A stretch of 64,000 nt of DNA from Paenibacillus sp. FSL M7-0420. GTDB lineage: Bacteria > Bacillota > Bacilli > Paenibacillales > Paenibacillaceae. Location of the stretch: contig NZ_JBBOCJ010000001.1 of the NCBI RefSeq assembly GCF_038002345.1, positions 6,076,001-6,140,000 on the forward strand, in the 5' to 3' direction. Shown here one piece after another: positions 30,396-39,211 of this stretch. Made by a program: the position numbers and the translations under genes. Under the pieces are notes generated by a model. That model was not told the DNA's origin. It saw only the letters and a program-made list of their open reading frames with translations, and did not search any database. Position 1 is the stretch's first letter. Each line of letters starts with the position of its first letter.

Positions 30396-31946
30396 CTAGC
30401 GGTTAACCTGCCAGACCACATTGTCTTCATCCTGGCCGTTGACCGGCCACCAGTGGAAGCCTTCTCCGGCAAGCAATTGGTCGGCTTCAACCGGACCCCA
30501 GGAGCCCGCAGGATAGGAAGCCAAGTCGTTGCTCTCTTCCTTCCACGCCTTGACAATCCGGTCCACGAAGGACCAGGCCGAGGACACTTCATCCCAGCGG
30601 GTGAAGTAGGTGGAATCGCCGCGTGCAGCATCATGCAACAGACGCTCATACGCCTCCGGCGAGTTGATGCCGATCATGCAGCTCTGGCAGAAATCCATGG
30701 CCAGCGGCTGAATCTCGGATTCTGAGCCCGGCTTCTTCGCATTGATCTTCACGTAGATGCCTTCCATCGGATTGACACGGATGACGAGCAGGTTCGGCTC
30801 GAGCTTGTGCTTCTGGCCCAAGTAGACGTTGGTCGGCATTCCTTTGAACTCTACAACCACTTCGGTGGTCTTCACAGGCAGGCGTTTGCCGGTACGGATA
30901 TAGAAAGGAACTCCAGCCCAGCGGAAGTTATCCACGAACACACGGGCTGCGAAATACGTCTCTGTATTCGATTCCGGGTCCACTTTGTCTTCCTGGCGGT
31001 AAGCCGGAAGCGTCTTGCCTTTGTAGAGACCTTGAGTGTATTGGCCGCGAACTACATTCTCACGGACTTCATCAGCGGTGGCGTAAGGACGCAGCGAACG
31101 TAGAACCTTCACCTTCTCATCACGGATATCTTCAGCCAGCAGACGGCTAGGCGGTTCCATAGCGATCATCGTCAGCAGCTGCAAAATATGGTTCTGGCCC
31201 ATATCGCGCAACGCCCCCGCATGATCGTAATACCCGCCGCGTTCTTCCACGCCCACCGTCTCGCCGAGTGTAATCTGAATGTTGGCGATATGCTTGTTGT
31301 TCCACAATGGCTCAAAGAAGGCATTGGCGAACCGGATCACTTCAATATTCTGAACCATTTCCTTACCCAGGTAGTGGTCAATCCGGTAGATCTCCTCTTC
31401 CTTGAAGACTTGGCGGATCTGTTCGTTCAGTTCCTCAGCGGATTCGAGATTGTAGCCGAACGGCTTCTCGATGACCAGACGGTTCCAGCCTCTGGCCTGC
31501 AGCATCCCGCCTGCCTTGAGGTTGAAGGATACGCTGCCGAACAGCTCAGGCGCAAGCGCCAGATAGAACATGCGGTTGCCCGGAATATGGAACTTCTCTT
31601 CCAGCCGCTCCGTCTGCTCATTCAGCTCACGGAAGCCGTCAATATTATTGATGTCGAGTGACTTGTATTCAAAATGCTGTACGAACTCGTTCCATTCCGC
31701 AGCATCACCTGCCTGATAACGGCAGAATTCGCGGATGGATTCCTTCACATCTTCCCGGAATTCATCCTGGGTGCGGGGACGCCGAGCCACGCCAATGACC
31801 GCAAAATCTTGGGTCAGCTTGCCTTCACGGTACAAACTGTAAATCGCCGGAAAAAGCTTACGCCGGGCCAGATCTCCGGTTGCCCCGAAGATAAAGAATA
31901 CAGCACCGGGTGTATGCAGTGCATCAAGGGTTTGATTTTCAGCCAT
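30396..31946 (-). CDS. zwf: Glucose-6-phosphate 1-dehydrogenase
   Basis: The 516-residue enzyme has the NADP-binding motif FGATGDLARRKLFPA near the N-terminus, the conserved EKPFG and the active-site signature RIDHYLGKEMVQN (around residue 195) with the catalytic His and substrate Lys. It catalyses the first step of the oxidative pentose phosphate pathway. GAGGAG stands before the ATG. The 275 bases upstream of it hold no gene. It is monocistronic here, without gnd or pgl next to it. Confidence 0.96.
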   Translation of the reverse strand: MAENQTLDALHTPGAVFFIFGATGDLARRKLFPAIYSLYREGKLTQDFAVIGVARRPRTQDEFREDVKESIREFCRYQAGDAAEWNEFVQHFEYKSLDINNIDGFRELNEQTERLEEKFHIPGNRMFYLALAPELFGSVSFNLKAGGMLQARGWNRLVIEKPFGYNLESAEELNEQIRQVFKEEEIYRIDHYLGKEMVQNIEVIRFANAFFEPLWNNKHIANIQITLGETVGVEERGGYYDHAGALRDMGQNHILQLLTMIAMEPPSRLLAEDIRDEKVKVLRSLRPYATADEVRENVVRGQYTQGLYKGKTLPAYRQEDKVDPESNTETYFAARVFVDNFRWAGVPFYIRTGKRLPVKTTEVVVEFKGMPTNVYLGQKHKLEPNLLVIRVNPMEGIYVKINAKKPGSESEIQPLAMDFCQSCMIGINSPEAYERLLHDAARGDSTYFTRWDEVSSAWSFVDRIVKAWKEESNDLASYPAGSWGPVEADQLLAGEGFHWWPVNGQDEDNVVWQVNR

Positions 31947-32221
31947 GGCTCCTCATCTCTCTGTATGTAATATAGTTGACATTCATTCTCATCGCCTGGT
32001 ATGAAACAACATACGACTATAGGCGTGATGTCATTTTATCATAATTGCACGGAGGATGCCATCACATTCCTGACAGTTTTTCTCGGGATTTCGCACTTTT
32101 CCATTACTCTTTCTTATGCCTTCACCGGATTACGCTTATATTCCTAGCATCTCACATCTTTTCTTGCCAAGGAAGTACACCACCATTATAACGTCACAAC
32201 ATACATCCAACAATTCAAAGC

Positions 32222-33049
32222 CTAATATTCTATAGTAATAAGAGGGAGTCCGATTGTCACCCTATTGCTGTTATCCTTGTCATTTTTATGTACAGCCATT
32301 TGCATGCCAATCTTATGGTCACCGCTGTTCACGAACCGTTTGATACCTGGAACCGCATAGGATCGGCTGATCGTGGACACATCCTCATAACTTTCTACTG
32401 CATGCAATCCACTCTTTTCTGCTTTAATAGTACCTTCAATTGCTGTAATTGCCTCCCCAGGTGATTCCAACGACGAGGCTGTGCCCTGTAAAGATGCGTT
32501 CCATTCTGGCGTGATTCCAGCCGCCATCATCAGTTTACCCGTTTTCTCTGCCGCATCCTGAGACCATTCTGCCTTCAGCGGATTCTGGGTTTCGAAGGTT
32601 ACAAACACATAACTTCCACCCTGTTCCAGATTAGTCCAGAGCATGGATAGCTTGCTGAAATCACCTTGGGAAGCAGCGGCTCTATACGTCATATACCCAT
32701 CCTTATCACTTCTGGCAACCTTTCCGAGACCAAGCTGTTCTGCCAGCATGGTGGCATTCTCTTCCGATTCATCGCTATCCCCGCTGTATTGTCCCTGCCA
32801 TTTAAGGACAACACGTAACGTTGTACCTGGAACTATTACCTCTTGCCCAACTGATGATAACAGAGACAACGACTCCGGCAGACCGGCAAAAACTGAAGAT
32901 TCAGAATCAGTAGCTGATGATACTATGGCTGTGAGCTGTTTATCTCCACTACGGAATCCGGCCAGCATAAACAAAGTTAGACAAAGACAAAACATCAGCA
33001 GTGCCAGCTTCCCTTTATTTTGACTGCAACCCCGATCATTCTGCTTCAT
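32222..33049 (-). CDS. YwmB-like exported protein (DUF1779, TATA-box-binding-like fold)
   Basis: The 275-residue protein has a basic start and one hydrophobic segment (residues 14-32), a signal or anchor. The C-terminal region (GDHKIGMQMAVH, then RVTIGLPLITIEY) matches the end of YwmB-family proteins, where an (I/V)GxPLIxxEY strand is conserved. The family function is unknown; in Bacillus ywmB neighbours cell-envelope genes. Here it stands alone between zwf and the PadR remnant. AGAGGAAG precedes the ATG. Confidence 0.65.
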   Translation of the reverse strand: MKQNDRGCSQNKGKLALLMFCLCLTLFMLAGFRSGDKQLTAIVSSATDSESSVFAGLPESLSLLSSVGQEVIVPGTTLRVVLKWQGQYSGDSDESEENATMLAEQLGLGKVARSDKDGYMTYRAAASQGDFSKLSMLWTNLEQGGSYVFVTFETQNPLKAEWSQDAAEKTGKLMMAAGITPEWNASLQGTASSLESPGEAITAIEGTIKAEKSGLHAVESYEDVSTISRSYAVPGIKRFVNSGDHKIGMQMAVHKNDKDNSNRVTIGLPLITIEY

Positions 33050-33239
33050 CTATTCATCTTCCTCTCACTGACTCTAGCAATCTACTACATAGGATAGCCA
33101 GAAACAGTAGAGGGTATACGCAGAAAACACATTTTTGTTAATAAAGATTGAGGACTGCTGATCAGCCATTGTTGGGTTTTGATACCGCTAGATATACCTT
33201 CCATGTTAACCTGTAAATAAACAAAGATTAGCTCGATAG

Positions 33240-33410
33240 TTTTCAAGTTCTGGGAAAGGCTGGATCGAGATCCACACCAATAATATTCAAAACAACAAAA
33301 AACAATACATAATTACAGAGGCTGGAAAGGAAAGTGCATTGTTAGAATTAAAAAGACTTCATTCACTCTACCAGTTAGGACTTCAAACTATTGAGGAGGC
33401 TGAAACATGA
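33240..33410 (+). pseudogene. C-terminal remnant of a PadR-family regulator
   Basis: An open frame with no start codon runs from just after a TAG at 33237 to a TGA at 33408-33410. It encodes GWIEI, then QYIITEAGKESALLELKRL, then LYQLGLQTIEEAE. The YxITEAGK wing and the following dimerisation helix are hallmarks of PadR regulators. The N-terminal winged-helix core is missing. The stop overlaps the start of the DUF2812 gene in ATGA, the coupled arrangement normal for PadR-DUF2812 operons. So the regulator was lost from an otherwise intact pair. Confidence 0.65.
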
Positions 33411-34060
33411 AAAAAAGTGTCTTTAAAGTCTTTATTAATGCTCTCGAAAGTCAGGAAAAATGGCTTAATTCTATGGTAGGTGATGGCTGGCGGCTGGTTC
33501 AGGTTCGAGGGTGCTTTTACAGTTTTGAAACCTGCCATCCGAGAGAGTATGTTTACAGAATACAGTTTGTAGCCGATCAGTCTATTCAGCAGTTGGACCA
33601 ATATAAAGAATATTTAGATGACTTAGGTTTAACTCATTTTTCTCAGAGCTTGAACATCGGGAAGTTTGCGATAGGCAATAAGCGTTGGCGTCCCTATGGG
33701 AAAGGAGCTACTTCATTTGCAGGTTTGCCTGGAAACATTAATTCCGAGCTATTGATTCTGGAAAAAAAGAACGACGGAACTCCCTTAAATATTTTCACTG
33801 AACGAACGGAAGCGATTCAGTATTACACCAAAATAAGGAATGCCTTTGCTATTGCCTCAATTCTTCTTGCACTCACCTTTTTCGTAAGCAATCCTTCACT
33901 TTATTCCCTTATCGCAGATTTATATGAAAACGGCACTGCGGATTGGCGGATTTTTTTAAAATTTTTAATCTTCCTCCTACTTGTGCCTTTCTGCTGGACT
34001 GTGTTTACCTTCACCCGTAAAATAATAAACATCAAGCATGAGAGTCATACATACGAATAG
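33407..34060 (+). CDS. DUF2812 membrane protein
   Basis: The 217-residue protein opens with the DUF2812 pattern: FKVFINALESQEKWLNSMVGDGW, CFYSFE and PREYVYRIQF (residues 5-55). Two transmembrane helices lie near residues 145-165 and 182-203. GAGGAGG stands 8 bases before the ATG. DUF2812 proteins are commonly translated with an upstream PadR regulator, and here only that regulator's 3' end remains. The gene is AT-rich compared with neighbours. Function unknown, perhaps envelope stress or an anti-regulator. Confidence 0.75.
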   Translation: MKKSVFKVFINALESQEKWLNSMVGDGWRLVQVRGCFYSFETCHPREYVYRIQFVADQSIQQLDQYKEYLDDLGLTHFSQSLNIGKFAIGNKRWRPYGKGATSFAGLPGNINSELLILEKKNDGTPLNIFTERTEAIQYYTKIRNAFAIASILLALTFFVSNPSLYSLIADLYENGTADWRIFLKFLIFLLLVPFCWTVFTFTRKIINIKHESHTYE

Positions 34061-34078
34061 CTTTATCATAAATAAAAA

Positions 34079-34115
34079 AACAGACCACGGTATCTTGAGC
34101 ATACCTGGTCTGTTA
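34079..34115 (-). terminator. Terminator of the liaFSR operon (bidirectional)
   Basis: AACAGACCA-CGGTAT pairs with ATACC-TGGTCTGTT. Seven A residues on the left give a T-run on the minus strand, after the LiaR stop. Confidence 0.8.
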
Positions 34116-34155
34116 ATAAATTCCTATTGTTATAGTAAGTAAACTCCTACTTAGC

Positions 34156-34815
34156 TTACTCCGCCAGTCCATTCTTATATGCATAAATAGCCGCCTGGGT
34201 CCGGTCTTCAACCCCCAGCTTGGCAAGAACATTCGTGACATGGAATTTCACCGTCTTGATTCCAATAATTAATTGATCGGCAATATCCTGGTTGGATTTG
34301 CCCTGGGCTAACAGCTTCAGCACTTCCATCTCGCGTTCAGTAAGCTCTTTGTAAGCCGGTGCCTCTCCTCTTGCATTGGAACGGAACCGGTTCATCATCT
34401 TGGAAGCCACCTGCGACTCCAGCACGGACTGGCCTCTGGCGGCTGCCCGGATCGCATCAGCGACTTCGCTGGCCCGTGAGGTCTTAAGCAGGTAACTGAA
34501 GGCTCCCGCTTCAATCACCGGATACATCTTCTCATCATCTAAATAACTGGTCAACACAATCACCTTGCAATCCGGGTACAGCTTCAGCAGCTGTCTAGTC
34601 GTCTCGATTCCGTCCATGCCGTCCATGACCAGATCCATCAGCACCACATCCGGTGTATACTCCTGGGCCAGACGGATGCCCTCTTCGCCGCTTCCGGCTT
34701 CACCTACGACCTCGATTCCATCCTCGGTGCCAAGCACCGCAGCAAGTCCGATCCGGACCATCTCATGATCGTCTACAAGCAGGACCTTGATTGCTTCCGC
34801 TTCATCTATCTCCAT
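34156..34815 (-). CDS. liaR: LiaR-like NarL/LuxR-family response regulator
   Basis: About 219 residues. The receiver has DDH at residues 15-17 and phospho-acceptor D61 in VVLMDLVMDG. The LuxR-type helix-turn-helix is LTEREMEVLKLLAQGKSNQDIA near residue 150. It follows a LiaS-type kinase and a LiaF-type protein, the order of the Bacillus cell-envelope stress system. The frame opens at 34839, but AGGAGGG lies between that ATG and the one at 34815, which also avoids overlap with the kinase. It probably activates the PspA/LiaI genes upstream. Confidence 0.88.
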   Translation of the reverse strand: MEIDEAEAIKVLLVDDHEMVRIGLAAVLGTEDGIEVVGEAGSGEEGIRLAQEYTPDVVLMDLVMDGMDGIETTRQLLKLYPDCKVIVLTSYLDDEKMYPVIEAGAFSYLLKTSRASEVADAIRAAARGQSVLESQVASKMMNRFRSNARGEAPAYKELTEREMEVLKLLAQGKSNQDIADQLIIGIKTVKFHVTNVLAKLGVEDRTQAAIYAYKNGLAE

Positions 34816-34831
34816 GGTTACAACTGCCCTC

Positions 34832-35866
34832 CTATTCATTGACTACCGGTACGGTAATATCGATCCGCATTCCTTTGCCGGGGGCGGTGATGAACTGGAT
34901 CGAGCCCCCGATCTCTGTGATCCGCTCCTGCATATTCGACAGCCCGTAGGATGTCTGTTTGCTGTCATCCATCTCGAAGCCGATTCCGTCATCACGCAGC
35001 GTCAGCCGGACGGTGTCGCCGCGGCGGTGCAGGCGGATCTCCATCTTCTCCGCTTTGGCATGGCGCAGCGTATTGGAGATCGCCTCCTGCACAATACGGA
35101 ATAAATGATTCTCCACGCCCTTCAGCAGCTGTACGCCCTGATCCATCTCGAACACAATATCAATCGGCACCTTGATCTTCAGTTCCTTAATCAGCTCCTG
35201 GAGACCTTCCTCCAGCCCCTTGCCTTCCAGATACACAGGTCTTAGATGCAGCAGCAGTGCCCTCATCTCCGACTGGGCTACTGCTGACATCTCCTCGATC
35301 AGCGCGATTTGCCGCTGTGCCTTGTCGAAGTCCTTCTCCAGGGTCCGGCCTACTGCCGTTGCCGTCATGGAGATGGCGAACAGCTGCTGTGATACCGCAT
35401 CATGCAGCTCCCGTGCCAGCCGCTGCCGCTCCTCGATAATTGCCGTAACCCGCGCCTGCTCGGCAAGCTTCGCATTATTGGTGGAGAGCCGCTGCAGCGT
35501 GTTCACCTGATTCTCCCATTTGCCGCTGATCCGCCCGAGCTGTTCCCCGAGCCGCCCCAGCTCATCATTGCCGAGGTCCGGCATGGCCGGGGTGAGATTG
35601 CCTTTCTCCCAGGCGACCAGGGTGGCCCGCAGTAATTCCAGCTTGCGCTTGCTGCGGAAGCCCTGATAGAAGCCGTACCCGATTCCGAAAGCTAGCGGCA
35701 GCAGAATCAGCGTCAATCCTGTCCTTACGCCAATCCGCCAATCCTCGAACGGCCGTAGTAGCCCATATGTATACATAATATATGCAATAACGAGCAGCAT
35801 GAACAGAGAGAACAGAGCTCCCTCACCCATACTGCGCGTTACCATGTTACTGCTTTTTTTGTCCAT
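34832..35866 (-). CDS. liaS: LiaS-like sensor histidine kinase
   Basis: The 344-residue kinase has two transmembrane helices (residues 17-34 and 48-70) with a short extracellular loop, a HAMP-like linker and a HisKA_3 domain with the phospho-acceptor in RLARELHDAVSQQ (H155). An ATPase domain follows, with EAISNTLRHAKA, DDGIGF and GLSNMQERI. The small loop fits intramembrane sensing of envelope damage, as in LiaS. It lies between liaF and liaR on one transcript. Confidence 0.88.
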   Translation of the reverse strand: MDKKSSNMVTRSMGEGALFSLFMLLVIAYIMYTYGLLRPFEDWRIGVRTGLTLILLPLAFGIGYGFYQGFRSKRKLELLRATLVAWEKGNLTPAMPDLGNDELGRLGEQLGRISGKWENQVNTLQRLSTNNAKLAEQARVTAIIEERQRLARELHDAVSQQLFAISMTATAVGRTLEKDFDKAQRQIALIEEMSAVAQSEMRALLLHLRPVYLEGKGLEEGLQELIKELKIKVPIDIVFEMDQGVQLLKGVENHLFRIVQEAISNTLRHAKAEKMEIRLHRRGDTVRLTLRDDGIGFEMDDSKQTSYGLSNMQERITEIGGSIQFITAPGKGMRIDITVPVVNE

Positions 35867-35904
35867 GCCGGGAGCTCTCCCTTCTCTCTTGGTCTAACAT
35901 ACTC

Positions 35905-36552
35905 TTAGGGGAAGCGTATGTCCAGATCCCCCATCAGATAAGAAATGTTAAACTTCACTTTATGCTCGCAGCTGTCATAGTTAGGTGACTTCCAGTTCAG
36001 CCGGTTCAGCATCCCCGTATCGCGGTTACTGCCGGTCTCAATCGAGCCGAACAGCACGAATGCCTCAATCTCCACCCCGTAATCCTCAGACAGCAGGATA
36101 TCCACATCACCAAAAATCCCCTGATACAGCATAATCGTCTCCTGCTCTTCCGCCATGGCCAGGGAAAGATCCACATCCACCTCACCCAGCACATGCCAGG
36201 CGCTCAGGCTGCGCAGCACCCAAGGCGAGAGATCCCAGTCGAATCGGGAAGAAAAGCTTTGCTTCTGCACAAACCCCGCCTTGCGCTGCATTCTTTTCGA
36301 TTTGACAAAGAACATCCCCAGCGAAAGCAGGCAGATGCCAAGCACCAGCAGCAAATGATCCAGCAGCAGCAGTACCGCTCCGACTCCCATTAGCTTATAG
36401 CCTTGCTTGACCCTGCCCGACGTCGTCCGGTAGATTCCCAGCAGCAGGAACAGGAGTGCGACAATGGAGAAGAAGCCGAGCCATTTGCCAAATATCATCA
36501 AGCAGCCTACACCAATCAATCCGATGGCAATCAAACGGTTCCGTTTATCCAT
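35905..36552 (-). CDS. liaF: LiaF-like inhibitor of the envelope-stress kinase
   Basis: About 215 residues. Three or four transmembrane helices fill residues 5-85 and a cytoplasmic beta-rich domain follows, with the LiaF signatures WHVLGEVDVDLSLA, GIFGDVDILLSEDYGVEI and YLMGDLDIRFP at the C-terminus. LiaF holds LiaS inactive without stress. GGAGGTG precedes the ATG at 36552, though the frame opens earlier. It heads liaFSR, separated by a hairpin (36664-36703) from the pspA genes. Confidence 0.88.
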   Translation of the reverse strand: MDKRNRLIAIGLIGVGCLMIFGKWLGFFSIVALLFLLLGIYRTTSGRVKQGYKLMGVGAVLLLLDHLLLVLGICLLSLGMFFVKSKRMQRKAGFVQKQSFSSRFDWDLSPWVLRSLSAWHVLGEVDVDLSLAMAEEQETIMLYQGIFGDVDILLSEDYGVEIEAFVLFGSIETGSNRDTGMLNRLNWKSPNYDSCEHKVKFNISYLMGDLDIRFP

Positions 36553-36663
36553 TTCCGCACCTCCTGCGCAGCATATCAATTCTTATATTTGAAGCAAAAC
36601 TGACCTCATAAGCATTAGCTGAAATATCGCGAAGCTACATCTTCAACATACTGCATCCGCTAC

Positions 36664-36703
36664 AAAAGCCATACCGGTATGGAGAATCCATACCGTATGG
36701 CTT
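36664..36703 (-). terminator. Hairpin between pspA and liaF (partial terminator)
   Basis: AGCCATACGGTATGG pairs with CCATACCGGTATGGCT on the minus strand, followed by TTTTG. The short T-run suggests partial read-through, keeping liaFSR at a lower level than the upstream genes. Confidence 0.6.
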
Positions 36704-36749
36704 TACCTTGATCAGCATATCATATCCGGCTGTTCTTTAGGAACAGGGA

Positions 36750-37457
36750 TTATTGTTCTTTTTTATTCAAAGGAGGGGCTGCAGGAGTTGAGTTCAGCTT
36801 GTTCTTGAGTGCGGCAAGCTGCTCCTCCACTTTCAGTTCCTTCTCAGGATCTACCGGCTTAGCATATGCGGTTGCCGAAGGACTATACGGAGCGCGCATG
36901 ACATCTGCTTCCGCTTCAAGCTGCATGATCTTTTCTTCCATACGGTGGAAGCCAAGGGAGGCACTTCCGCTTTCGATGGAATGTACGCTGCTGATCTGGG
37001 ACATTTGCTTCTTGGCCTTAGCCATCTGAGCGCGGGATACCAGTTCATTGCGTTTGTTGCGCATTTTGTAGAACTCATCCTTCATATCATGAAGCTGCTG
37101 CACCAGTTCCTTGGCCTGTACTTCAGCCTGTGCGTGAAGCTCGCCATACTCGGTAAACTTCTGGTCGAAGTAGATCTTCTCTTCCAGCAGCTTACGGGTA
37201 ACTTCCTCCTGCCCGTTCTTCAGCGCAAGCTCAGCCTGTGCCCCGCGTTGTCCGGCTACCTTGGCAGCTTCGTCCACACGTTGTTTCATACGGCGTTCAT
37301 TAGCCATCTGCTTCGCTACCGTTACTTCAGCCTCATGAATCTCAGCCTCCATATCGCGCAGATACTGATTCAGCATCACAATCGGGTCCTCTACCTTATC
37401 CAACATATCGTTTACCGACGCCTTAGTCATATCTTTAATCCGTTTGAATACTCCCAT
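36750..37457 (-). CDS. PspA/IM30-family protein (LiaH-like), first paralog
   Basis: The 235-residue protein is mostly coiled coil (about 25-190), with the amphipathic N-terminus [17 protein letters not shown] and the [14 protein letters not shown] motif of PspA/IM30. A proline-rich tail replaces the Vipp1 extension. Such proteins form membrane-bound ring or rod assemblies that protect damaged membranes. It lies three bases from a PspC gene and in one cluster with a second PspA paralog and LiaFSR. Confidence 0.9.
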   Translation of the reverse strand: MGVFKRIKDMTKASVNDMLDKVEDPIVMLNQYLRDMEAEIHEAEVTVAKQMANERRMKQRVDEAAKVAGQRGAQAELALKNGQEEVTRKLLEEKIYFDQKFTEYGELHAQAEVQAKELVQQLHDMKDEFYKMRNKRNELVSRAQMAKAKKQMSQISSVHSIESGSASLGFHRMEEKIMQLEAEADVMRAPYSPSATAYAKPVDPEKELKVEEQLAALKNKLNSTPAAPPLNKKEQ

Positions 37458-37460
37458 AAT

Positions 37461-37940
37461 TTACACTTCTCCCTTCTCGTATTTAGCAAGTTTTTGTTTG
37501 AGCTCTTCCACTTCTTTTTGCAGTGCCTTCTTCTCGATATCCTTCATCATGGCATCCAGGCCAGAATCGGGAGCTGTGTGAGCACTTGCCTTGTCATAGC
37601 TGGGATTGTAGCCCGGCTGTCCGCCATAGGGGCCATATCCCTGAGGTCCTTGGTGAGGAGCCTGTGGTCCGCGGCCATATTCAGGTCCACCGGAGTAGGG
37701 TCCGCCGTACGGGCCACCCGGCCCACCGGGTCCGGGACCGAAGGGATTGTACTGGTTAGGCTCCTTGGCAATCACCATTGCTGCGATAAAGTATACGAGG
37801 ATTGTAGCTCCACCGCTAAATGGAATACTGATCACCAGCAGAATCCGGAACAGTGTAGAGTCAATGCCGAGAGTCTCGGACAATCCGCCTGCCAGCCCAG
37901 TCATTACTTTGTCTCTTGTTGAACGATACAATCGGGTCAT
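37461..37940 (-). CDS. PspC-domain membrane protein with Gly/Pro/Tyr-rich linker
   Basis: About 159 residues. A PspC domain (1-60) contains RLYRSTRDKVMTGLAGGLSETLG and one long hydrophobic helix. A linker of about 70 residues is rich in Gly, Pro and Tyr (GPGGPGGPYGGPYSGG type). The last 35 residues form a coiled coil (KDIEKKALQKEVEELKQKLAKYEKG) that could bind the PspA coiled coils on either side. AAGGAG precedes the ATG at 37940, which also avoids overlap with the upstream pspA paralog. The low-complexity linker between membrane and coil is unusual for PspC proteins. Confidence 0.85.
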   Translation of the reverse strand: MTRLYRSTRDKVMTGLAGGLSETLGIDSTLFRILLVISIPFSGGATILVYFIAAMVIAKEPNQYNPFGPGPGGPGGPYGGPYSGGPEYGRGPQAPHQGPQGYGPYGGQPGYNPSYDKASAHTAPDSGLDAMMKDIEKKALQKEVEELKQKLAKYEKGEV

Positions 37941-37944
37941 ACTA

Positions 37945-38625
37945 CTACTCCTTTCTGCCATCATTGTTCAGCTTCTCCTTTAGACGGGCCATTTCTCTTT
38001 CGAGTACGGTTGCCACGGTCTCTCCGGCCTGCACCGCATATTCCTGTCCCATCCGGCGCAAGTCGCTCAGGCTTTTGGCTTCAAGCTCCCAATCGTTCAT
38101 CTTGTCTTCCAGACGACCGAACATTTTGGGAACATCTCCGCCGCCGCCATAAGCACCGGCTCTTTGATTCATGCGCTGCTGCAGCCGCAGCGACTCCATC
38201 CGTGCTGCATAGAACTGGCGTTTGCTGTATACCGTCTGATACTCCATTTTGAGCTCGTTCAGCTGGGATTCCAGTTCGAAAAGTGATTGCTGGCTCGTCT
38301 CCAGCAGCCCGCTGTATTGCTCCAGCTTTTCCTCATGGATAATTTTCTCCTGCAATGCCAGCTTGGCCAGATGATCTTCGCCTGCCTTGAGTGCGAGGAG
38401 CGCCTGCTCTTCACGTTTGTTCCTCATGGCGGTGGCCTGATTCACCTGCTGCTGCAATTGCTTCGTATGAGAAGCGTACTGCTGGTACAGCCGTTCGGCC
38501 TCCCCGATCTCTTCACGGGTTGAATGTAGAAATTGATCAATCAGCTTCACCGGATCTTGGCTCTGCTCCAGGCGTTCATTCAAGTTGGCTACGGTGATGT
38601 CCCTCATTCTGCGAAAAACACTCAT
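37945..38625 (-). CDS. PspA/IM30-family protein, second paralog
   Basis: The 226-residue protein shows the PspA pattern: MSVFRRMRDITVANLNERLEQSQDPVKLIDQFL at the N-terminus, described here as an amphipathic helix (1-20) and DPVKLIDQF motif, then a continuous coiled coil to residue 215. It differs clearly from the paralog at 36750, for instance by a GAYGGGG insert near residue 155. Two divergent IM30 proteins around one PspC gene suggest a hetero-assembly. It lies 47 bases downstream of the LiaI-like gene. Confidence 0.88.
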   Translation of the reverse strand: MSVFRRMRDITVANLNERLEQSQDPVKLIDQFLHSTREEIGEAERLYQQYASHTKQLQQQVNQATAMRNKREEQALLALKAGEDHLAKLALQEKIIHEEKLEQYSGLLETSQQSLFELESQLNELKMEYQTVYSKRQFYAARMESLRLQQRMNQRAGAYGGGGDVPKMFGRLEDKMNDWELEAKSLSDLRRMGQEYAVQAGETVATVLEREMARLKEKLNNDGRKE

Positions 38626-38672
38626 GATTTCCTGCTCCCTCCCTGCTTCTTAATAAGTATGGACTGTGTGTA

Positions 38673-38975
38673 TTAGTATGTTCTGCTTTGTTTGCCCCTC
38701 AGTACCGAGATGCCCCACACTACCAGAGCAATACCCAGCAGCGGACCGATAATCCAGGAAAGCTTGGAGATCAGGGACATGACACCGATGAACAGCACCA
38801 CCCAGCCGATAATCTTGCGGCCGCTCTTAATTCCGTAGTATCCGAGCACAACCAGCACTGCCGGGAACAGGATACCGAAGATTCCTGAAATCAAGTGAGG
38901 CAGAATGCCAAGCAGCATTACCGCTCCGATTACAATCAGCGCAATCGCAAGTCCGTTACCTTTGTTTCTTTGCAT
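38673..38975 (-). CDS. LiaI-like small membrane protein
   Basis: The 100-residue protein consists of three or four hydrophobic segments with Gly-rich turns (IALIVIGAVMLLGILPHLI, IFGILFPAVLVVLGYYGI, VVLFIGVMSLI, LGIALVVWGISVL). This resembles LiaI/LiaF transmembrane domains. In Bacillus, LiaI anchors LiaH at the membrane. Here the gene is first in the pspA-pspC-pspA cluster, so it probably anchors one or both PspA proteins. A promoter should lie at 38976-39050; TAGAAT near 39020 is a possible -10. Confidence 0.75.
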   Translation of the reverse strand: MQRNKGNGLAIALIVIGAVMLLGILPHLISGIFGILFPAVLVVLGYYGIKSGRKIIGWVVLFIGVMSLISKLSWIIGPLLGIALVVWGISVLRGKQSRTY

Positions 38976-39161
38976 TTGTTATCACCGCCTTTCGCTGCTC
39001 TCTTTCTTATACCCTTATTCTAGGGCAATCCCGCATCTTTCAAAACAGACTGTGGACGGTTTTATGTACTGGACCTTAGTCGGGGATGGTTGCAGGACTG
39101 GGGAGGTCTAGCCAATGCCCGTCGGTCGAAGGGCTGCATGCACATGGGGTAAAGGCATACC

Positions 39162-39193
39162 AAAAAGCCGGATGCTCTGTTAGAGTACCGGCT
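39162..39193 (-). terminator. Terminator of the DMT transporter gene
   Basis: On the minus strand AGCCGGTACTCT pairs with GAGCATCCGGCT, followed by TTTTTGG. Confidence 0.8.
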
Positions 39194-39211
39194 GTTGATA
39201 CGTCCTTACTA

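Noticed and set aside
36945..37922. Open frame of 325 codons on the plus strand
   Set aside because: It runs antisense through pspA and pspC, both with clear family signatures. The open frame is a side effect of codon use.
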